Shown here piece after piece: positions 57,728 to 64,000 of a DNA stretch of 64,000 bases. The notes under the pieces were generated by a model, which was given only the letters and a program-made list of their open reading frames with translations, did no database searches and was not told the origin of the DNA. The position numbers and the translations under genes were made by a program. Position 1 is the first letter of the stretch. Every line of letters begins with the position of its first letter. Origin of the DNA: Polytrichum commune (taxonomy: Eukaryota; Streptophyta; Polytrichopsida; Polytrichales; Polytrichaceae); contig OX485808.1 in assembly GCA_950295325.1 (NCBI GenBank), positions 28,044,527-28,108,526 on the forward strand. Reading direction: 5' to 3'.

Positions 57728-58333
57728 AAGAATGAGATTGAGATAAGAGATGGAAGAAGGTTCTAGAAGAACCAAAGATAGAAGATTCATAGTAGAACTA
57801 AAAGATAGAGCTATGAATATGATACTTTTACTATATGTAAAGATAGAAAGTAAAAGTAGTGCTTCGGCATAAGAAGAAGCTCGGGGGAGGAGAGAGGACC
57901 TTTGGTCTCTCTCCTATGGTCGGGTGGTTGAGCTTTAACCAAAACATACTTGGTCTATGATTGTTTTGGGTTGATACGTGTTAGTGTGGAAGTTGGTGAT
58001 AAACCGGTGAGAGGTTCGTTACAGAGAGCTACTGAATGTAACCTATGTTGGTAGAAATTATTCACTAGTGGCCCACACCAATAAGTGTGGGTGGGCTATT
58101 ACTCGATGGCCATGTTGCACTTGCTTGTTGACGGCTCAAGGATTAGAATTAGGTGTCACCAAAAGGAAGGTGACACTGTAAGGCTTCGATTCCTTATTGT
58201 GAGAAAATTCTCGGCATCCATCCATAACTTTTGTGACACGGTTCCATCCTCATCTTTCCACATGGATGGATTTCATCCATCGGGTTGAAAGTCCAGACTG
58301 CCCACAATTAATTCTCATTGAACGATAACTACC

Positions 58334-58551
58334 TAGATGTTGTATTTAGTGTCACTTACTATGTGGAGTTACATAATGCTATATATATTTTTCTACTATT
58401 AATGTAATTTGTTTTACCAAGTAAAGACTTCAACCATCTGTAATGTCCAAACAACCAATTTTAATTTCGTAAGTAACGAATGAGATATACAATAAATAGT
58501 TATAGCAGTGCGTAATTCCAAATAGTAAATGAGATTGAATACAATATTCAG
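58334..58551. mobile_element. TIR element family B, copy 3
   Basis: 218 bp with GTATTTAGTGTCACTTACTA then TGTGGAGTTACATAATGC at left, mirrored at right by GCAGTGCGTAATTCCAAATA. Terminal bases decayed. Confidence 0.65.
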
Positions 58552-59103
58552 AGGCCGTCGATTTCCACCAATTAGATTGCAAGAAACCAAGAATTCAGCC
58601 TCTCAACCCTTCACACTAGAAGCCAAAGTTCAAAGGCCGCCGCTCTCCAAAATGCCTACATGACAATACTTTTTGACCAAGGCGACGGACTCTCGAAGGA
58701 AGTTTGGGTCGGACAGGAATGGAAACCCAAACTATGATCAAGAGGCCGTCGAGTTCTTCCCATAAAAAAACCAAAAATAAATAAAATTGACAAGATCTTG
58801 GCTGTTAGATCAGAGGGGTTGTTTTGGGCAGGGAACAAAGTGGGATGCTCCTCCTTCCTTTGGACTTCAGCCTTGGCCTTCGGAGGCTTCACACTATGGC
58901 CGTCCAAGTCAAGAGGCCATGGCGAAAGGTTTGGACTTTGGGCTTGGCCTTTGAAGGCTTCACACTATGCCCGACTGAAGGCTCCAATCCCTACACGTTA
59001 TTGACTGTGGGTTTTCAACCCAATTCTTTGGACTCTCAACAAAGTTTGGCCATTCAATCCCACGGCCTCTCGACTTGGACGTCCATAGTGTGAAGCGGCC
59101 CTT
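58552..59103. other. Unassigned stretch with local repeats
   Basis: Contains repeated phrases AGGCTTCACACTATG (58,885 and 58,958) and GAGGCCGTCGA (58,551 and 58,741), and ends GTGTGAAGCGGCCCTTAG, similar to a family F terminus. It may be a rearranged member of that family. No gene. Confidence 0.4.
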
Positions 59104-59643
59104 AGTGTAGTACTCGGGATCCGTTCCCATCCGGTTGAGTTGAAAAGTCCGGGGCTAGCAATTAAGTGAGGCTTTCATTCCACGGGGGGGTCATCATGTG
59201 GTGGCTCGTGTGGTGTGTGTGGAGGAGAGTGCCTTGCCTTTGCCTTTGTCCCAACCAACAACGCATGCTAGCTAGCTACTCCGTCTTCCAAGGGGCTTTC
59301 CACGTAAGTGAAGTGGATCCAACCTAAGCTAGGTCTTGGGCCCGGATTTTATATTGCCGAGTACACACACAACCCTATTTTGACTCGCCGGGAGCATATA
59401 TACTAAATAAGTTAGCTATATAGCATCGGATCGCAGGAAAACACACCGCAAGATCCGCACAGCTCCCCACACAAACACGCACGGATAGAGCTTAATTTCA
59501 TCCATCCGCGTCCCATCCGATTCAACCATGGTATTGAGCCGTTCAAAGCTCCCACAAACCAACGACATCCATCCATCCATCCCGAGCCCCACCGAGCTTC
59601 ATCTACATACTCCCCCCATCCCATTCGATTCCACCATTGGAAA

Positions 59644-60032
59644 CGACACTAAATGTGATGTTTAGTGTCACCAATTCTAATTGTCTTGCTCGATACTAAC
59701 TGGAAACCTCGGAATAGTGTCATCAACACGAATTGTTAACCCAACATTGTTTGTCATTTTGTGTAAGCTTTGTTGGGGTGGGGGGGGGGGTTATAGATTT
59801 ACGGTGTTGCAATTACTGTCACTTATCAAGTGGTTTTTCATCCAAATTTCCATCATCCGTGACAATATCTCAACACAAGCTGCTGACAAGAGGATGGTAG
59901 GGTTTTGGCCGATGAATTAACTCAACCATCGTCCATGACAATATTTGTTTGCTTATTCACAAGGAGTGTCCACCAAAAAGTTATCATAGTGACATATATA
60001 CCATAGGACACTAAATATCATATTTAGTGTAG
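59644..60032. mobile_element. TIR element family A, copy 5
   Basis: 389 bp, CGACACTAAATGTGATG at left and ATCATATTTAGTGTAG at right. An 11-base G tract (59,780-59,790) lies inside. Inserted in the duplicated CATCC-rich block of segmental copy 2 and absent from copy 1 at this point. Confidence 0.75.
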
Positions 60033-61236
60033 CCATTCAAAGCTCCCACAACCCTAGTAGAATCCATCCATCCCTCCCCCCCACCCTCCAACTCAAATGG
60101 GAAGTGGGGGGCAATGTTCAAAGTTGAAGACTTCATATGCATTCCAAATCGAAGGGAACCTAAACAGTTGCACATAACATGAACTTCTTACTTTTTTCTA
60201 GATCCCTTCACAATAGAATTTATAGTTAAACTTAATACTTATCAACATGTCGACGAGGTTTTGAACACACCATTGTATTCAAAGTCTAGCATAATTTGGC
60301 CACATAAACATTAGAGATTACATGCACACATTGATCGAGTCCCTCTCCAAGTAAACGCAATCTAACCTAATCATTGCCAACACTATTAGATATGTTCCCA
60401 CTACCACTAACCCACAACACAAGAGTGAGGAACAACAAGCAATAGTTTACATCACTTTGCCAAGAATGTTTAAGTGGACATCCCAACTCATGCTTGGATA
60501 TGTGCCCCCGTTGATTCCAATCCCATCCCATAAACTAGTACATAAACTTGGTAGTTCACACTCGAGCTAGAGGAAAATCGATAGGAATCTTCATGACACT
60601 TTGTTGGAATAAGGTTGACTTTTGAATTGAGATTATGATTGAACTAAAAACTTAGAGTTGATAAAATAACGAGGGTCGAGAATCGTGTGAGAATTAGTCT
60701 CTTCCCTAATAATGGATGAATGCCCAAACAAGAAAAGGTAGAACCGTGAGGCTCTGTCCTTTGCTATGAAAGACTACAATTGTAGCTGATTACTTTGCTC
60801 ATGCCAATCCATGGCTATTCACTATACCAAACCTTTCTTGGATTTTGTGCACCTTCTTCTCAAATACGGGTCAAGGATTGAAGCTACTCATTTATCACCC
60901 ACATTTTTAAAAATAAATAATCAAGAACTGCCAAAATAACTATAGTTAACTAGATTTCTCTCAATGCATTTTAGGGAGCACTTGTATGTATGTATATATA
61001 TAGTTAACATCCACATTACATACAGTGGACCAAAAATAACAAGAACAAGTAACGTCCAAGTGTGAACACAAAGTGGTTAGGAAATTTGCTCTTGAAACGA
61101 AGAAGTTGATGCATAATCTCTGTCCTACAGACAAAGCCAATAAAATAAAATAAAAGGTTTTCTTTGAAGGGCAATTCCGCATTCGAGAAGCAAATGAAGA
61201 CTTCAAACTATAACACAAGCATGGGGAAAAAGGGGA
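60033..61236. other. Intergenic DNA interrupting the segmental copy
   Basis: Apart from the first ~50 bp, this has no counterpart in segmental copy 1. No TIR, LTR or coding motif recognised, so the inserted material is unidentified. Confidence 0.4.
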
Positions 61237-61303
61237 GGGGGGGGGGGTCATCTTCAAACCCTTTATCAAATGATTCAACCCGCCCTACCCCCCCCCCCCC
61301 CCC
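61237..61303. repeat. G11 tract facing a C16 tract
   Basis: Eleven G (61,237-61,247) and sixteen C (61,288-61,303) are 40 bases apart, so they can pair as a hairpin or form quadruplex/i-motif structures. They lie about 1 kb before PADRE gene 2. Copy 1 has neither tract. Confidence 0.85.
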
Positions 61304-61389
61304 TAATGAGCCCAACCGCAGTCTAGTCCAAGACTTTCATCCACGTGAACAGGTCTTTTCTCTCGAAATATCATCCACTGTCGCACCAC

Positions 61390-61395
61390 CACGTG
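61390..61395 (+). promoter_or_regulatory. G-box CACGTG upstream of PADRE gene 2
   Basis: Conserved in position and surroundings with 14,922-14,927 in copy 1. Confidence 0.4.
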
Positions 61396-61555
61396 CCCCG
61401 CGAACATTCCCCCGACGAGAAAGTGTAATATTCATCCACCTCTATCCATACGTGCGACGTATCTGTGCATCCAAGAAACCGACCCAGCTAGCACCCTAGA
61501 GGATGTGTTGACTGAGGCGCTCAACGACTGACTGCAGTGCGGAGCGATCGTCGAG

Positions 61556-61561
61556 TTGACC
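61556..61561 (+). promoter_or_regulatory. W-box-like TTGACC upstream of PADRE gene 2
   Basis: Conserved counterpart of 15,079-15,084. Factor binding is only inferred. Confidence 0.35.
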
Positions 61562-61976
61562 GGGGCCCATGGTGGCCGTCGGATCCGCCATCGGAAGGCG
61601 GGGGAAGCGCCACGTAAGGGGCGGGACGCAGTCTTGGGGATCTCTTCTCTCCTTGGGAGCTTGACTGGCGATGGCGGGGCAGGGGGTTCGGGCTACGGAC
61701 CGTGTTCGCAACGATGCGAATCGCAGCAATCGCTTCCAAAAGCTTCGCTAGCTAGCTCGCGCCCCACCGCTTGAATCGCTGGAAAAGTCAGGGCGTAGTC
61801 AAACTCCAGCTGCATGCTCAATCGGCTCGGTTACTGTGCTCCGCTCACGGAGACGCTCTTAAGAGCCCTCGTCCCTGGTCTTTCTCGGTGTGACCTTGAG
61901 TCAGTGGAGTCGCTAAAGGCGTAACTAAAAACACGCATGCAGTAGCAGGAGCAGCAACGACAAGCAAGCCTAACTT

Positions 61977-62027
61977 AAGGAGGAAGAAGGAGGAAGGAGG
62001 AAGGAGGAAGGAGGAAGGAGGAAGGGG
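61977..62027. repeat. (GGAAGGA)n purine minisatellite in the gene 2 leader
   Basis: About six GGAGGAA/GGAAGGA units. Gene 1 has a shorter GAAGAAG tract here (15,483-15,508), so the leaders differ in length and composition. Confidence 0.8.
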
Positions 62028-62307
62028 AAGCAGCAGCATCAGAAGGAGTTTAAGAGGCAGGGGTAGAAGTAGGGACATTGTTTGTTGTGTGAGTCGATCA
62101 GTGTTTCGGTTGGCAGGAGCTCGGGGTGGCGCCCTTGGGGTGTCCAGGCAGGCAGCTGAGATTGGGAGATCATTGGAAGGTTGGACACTGCGTGGAAGCT
62201 GAAGAGCTGTGCAGGTGTTGCTTCTTGTGTGAGTGTGGAGAGTTAAGGTGCGCAGGTGGCGAGTGTTAGAGGCTGCGAACAGGAGGGGAGAGAGGGAGTG
62301 AAGTGAG

Positions 62308-62907
62308 ATGGGAAACTACATGTGTATGAACAGCAAGGGGCAGCAAGTGCAGGATGAGTGGCAAGGGCCACCGGTGAAGGTGATCCTGCCAGACGGCACC
62401 ATTGAAGTGTTTAAGAGGCCGGTGATGGTGGAGGAGCTTATGGAGACGTATCCCGGGCACAACGTGTGCCACTCCAGTGCCATGATCGCTGCTCTGACGA
62501 TGAAGTCGGCTATGTCGGGAGACCGGGAGCTCGAAGGCGGTCGTCTGTACTACGTCCTCCCTAGTCACAAGTTCCAAGATGAGGACGCTGAGAAGAAGAG
62601 CAGGAGTGAAGGAGGCGGCAGCCGTGGCTCTAACAAAGAAAATTTCACCGTGGAGATCAAGCACAGCAAGTCGTCACCTGGGTTCGCTCAAGTGACAGTT
62701 CGAGGCCCGGAAGCGTCTTTGGTCAGCTACTCAACCCCTGACCTTCGAAGCATGTACTTGGCGAGTGCGCAACCCACCCTCACCCGTTGCGATTCCTGGA
62801 AACCACGGCTAGATACTATCAATGAAGTTGGTGCGGCTTCCAGGAGGCGCATTCAAAATTTCGTACGCTCACGGAGCTTGCGGAGGAGTCAAGTGCACAA
62901 TTGCTGA
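62308..62907 (+). CDS. DUF4228 (PADRE) domain protein, copy 2
   Basis: A single intact 199-codon exon, paralogue of the gene at 15,850. It keeps the MGNY-C myristoylation/palmitoylation-type start, the VEEL and YPGHNVCHSS core motifs and LYYVLPSHKF. It is likely a membrane-associated stress-response protein by family analogy, with biochemical activity unknown. Substitutions relative to copy 1 include L5M and R27L in the core. The rest cluster in the Ser/Gly-rich linker near residues 99-107 and around residues 150-170. This pattern fits purifying selection on the PADRE core with a relaxed tail. The upstream region lacks copy 1's TATA-like box and has a purine minisatellite instead, so expression may differ. 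The 3' sequence diverges about 10 bp after the stop. Confidence 0.92.
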   Translation: MGNYMCMNSKGQQVQDEWQGPPVKVILPDGTIEVFKRPVMVEELMETYPGHNVCHSSAMIAALTMKSAMSGDRELEGGRLYYVLPSHKFQDEDAEKKSRSEGGGSRGSNKENFTVEIKHSKSSPGFAQVTVRGPEASLVSYSTPDLRSMYLASAQPTLTRCDSWKPRLDTINEVGAASRRRIQNFVRSRSLRRSQVHNC

Positions 62908-64000
62908 GCTTGTTGAAACTTGGAACTTGGAACTTCTCCACCCACTTTTCGTCTAGCTCGGACGCAGAGTGATTGTGTAAATTGAGCATGCATGCCTTTA
63001 GCGGCACGGATTGTCTCGTCCCAGCACCCACCGCATTGAAGGAGTTTAGGATGACGATGGCGAGGTTTTAGCGCAATCATCATCCCATATTGAGTGTGAG
63101 CCCTGCCTCCGCGTTTAGGAAAGTAGAAGACCAGATTTACATCAGAAAGCTTTAGGGTTAGTCTTCTTCCAATATGTAATTAGAGTCACTGCCCTTGGAT
63201 GGGATATACGTATACCGCAGGAAGGAGGGTCCTGTGTTTGGGACCTAGGAGCATGGCGCGCCGATGGAGAATGAACGTTGCAGCATTCGCAGCAGCGGCA
63301 TTAAATGCAACATGGTGACTACTGATCACTAGCAACATTGTCTTTGTTTCTGGTTGCAACCAGGCTGTTCAACACTGGTCTCGCACTCGGCGATAGTCAG
63401 CAGGGACCTTAAGCCATGGCTGATTTCTGGTTGCACCCAGAAACGTGAGACTAGAAACATTTTTGTAGGACCGCACCTTGTACAATGACTACTTACAACT
63501 GAAAGTTCTTGTTCGGATTACTCTCAACCGTGTTTTGTGCACCAGAATTGAACTACTCACACTTCAATTACTTGTTCATCAGCCTTGTAATGTAGACTCC
63601 CATATCCATGAATTGCATTCCGTTGAGAGGGACAACTCAATAGTGCAATGTTTTGAATGTGAATGTGATGTGGTTGAAGGGTTGTGGACGATGCATGTGA
63701 TGCGGACGGACGGAATTCAGCAAGAATCCGCATAGCCATCCTAGAATATGTCATCATAACCTTTTCAGAGTCTCTACTTTTGATGACGAACAATTTCCAC
63801 TGTTTGACTGAGAAACTTGCATAAAAAAATTTCGTTCGGTTTTCTCCATAAGATTCTGGAAAGGTACACGCATGCTTATTGTCCTGATACAAATGATCAA
63901 TAATTGGTATGACACAACTCAGGTTGTCAGTCAACTTACAACGATCCAGAAGATCAGTACACCCATGACTCAGCTTTACTGTGGCCAGAAACGTATACCT
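62908..64000. other. 3' flank of PADRE gene 2 and intergenic DNA
   Basis: Directly after the stop, ACTTGGA occurs in short tandem (62,928-62,945). A 125-codon minus-strand frame (63,557-63,934) has no recognisable domain and I do not call it. No other gene seen up to the window end. Confidence 0.4.

Larger units (their letters stand above)
56983..58098. mobile_element. TIR element built around tandem palindromes
   Basis: The left end TAGCCCACCACACTTACTAG and right-end complement TAGCCCACCCACACTTATTG continue as similar sequence for about 38 bp (GTGTGGGCCAC). Each TIR holds its own small palindrome (CCACACT...AGTGTGG type). The 1.1-kb interior has a 78-bp tandem duplication, a ten-unit hairpin array and further small palindromes. 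No coding was recognised. Flanking bases are T/A-rich but no clean target duplication was found, so the superfamily is unknown. Confidence 0.65.
58180..62917. repeat. Segmental duplication copy 2 (contains PADRE gene 2)
   Basis: Colinear with 13,230-16,460 but longer because of a family B element (58,334), a family A element (59,644) and unassigned DNA at 58,552-59,103 and 60,033-61,236. A local duplication of the CATCC-rich stretch is also present: 59,505-59,590 is echoed by 59,595-59,643 plus 60,033-60,080 (both with TTCAAAGCTCCCACAA). The match is closest from about 61,360 to the stop codon. Confidence 0.82.

Noticed and set aside
63557-63934. 125-codon minus-strand open frame after PADRE gene 2
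   Set aside because: No recognisable domain, no paralogue after gene 1 and no clear coding bias. Probably chance.

Overview
This window looks like a gene-poor, repeat-rich stretch of a land-plant nuclear genome. The evidence is a pair of plant-specific DUF4228/PADRE genes, a Ty1/copia retrotransposon, decayed LINE, hAT, PIF/Harbinger and pogo-like copies, tRNA-derived SINE-like units and many small terminal-inverted-repeat (TIR) elements in AT-rich DNA. The two genes are intronless and the LINE and copia types suggest a non-seed plant (bryophyte, lycophyte or fern), but the sequence alone does not settle this. No bacterial or organellar features were seen.

Layout. 1-13 kb: diverged repeats, small TIR elements and a broken pogo/Tigger-type transposase on the minus strand (11.4-12.1 kb). 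13.2-16.5 kb: first copy of a segmental duplication with an intact 199-codon PADRE gene (15,850-16,449), followed by a frame-broken coding remnant (17.4-18.2 kb). 19.4-22 kb: a TIR element carrying an exon-like fragment, then a decayed LINE. 22.6-24.5 kb: a diverged second copy of the 2-4 kb repeat. 26.5-32.6 kb: a 224-bp tandem duplication whose second unit received a 5.66-kb copia element with matching LTRs and a GCCAC target duplication, although its gag-pol is broken. 33.2-34.4 kb: three transposons nested in one another. 34-42.9 kb: a LINE fragment, a SINE-like repeat, a Harbinger transposon with TAA target duplications, and a complete SINE-like element with a 12-bp target duplication. 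44-53 kb: more MITEs, a LINE remnant, a broken coiled-coil-like ORF and a 1.05-kb hAT element. 55.6-58.6 kb: TIR elements, including one with an array of ten palindromic hairpins. 58.2-62.9 kb: second copy of the duplication with the second intact PADRE gene (62,308-62,907).

How it fits together. Only the two PADRE genes look like functioning host genes. Their coding and proximal upstream sequences are conserved between copies, and transposons have since entered each copy at different points. Almost everything else is explained by transposon insertion, nesting and decay. The most unusual items are the covarying hairpin array at 57.36-57.73 kb, the families whose ends are themselves palindromes beginning CACTAAATAT, the copia element that inserted recently while already broken, and an unidentified protein fragment shared by two unlike transposons (19.7 and 52.4 kb).
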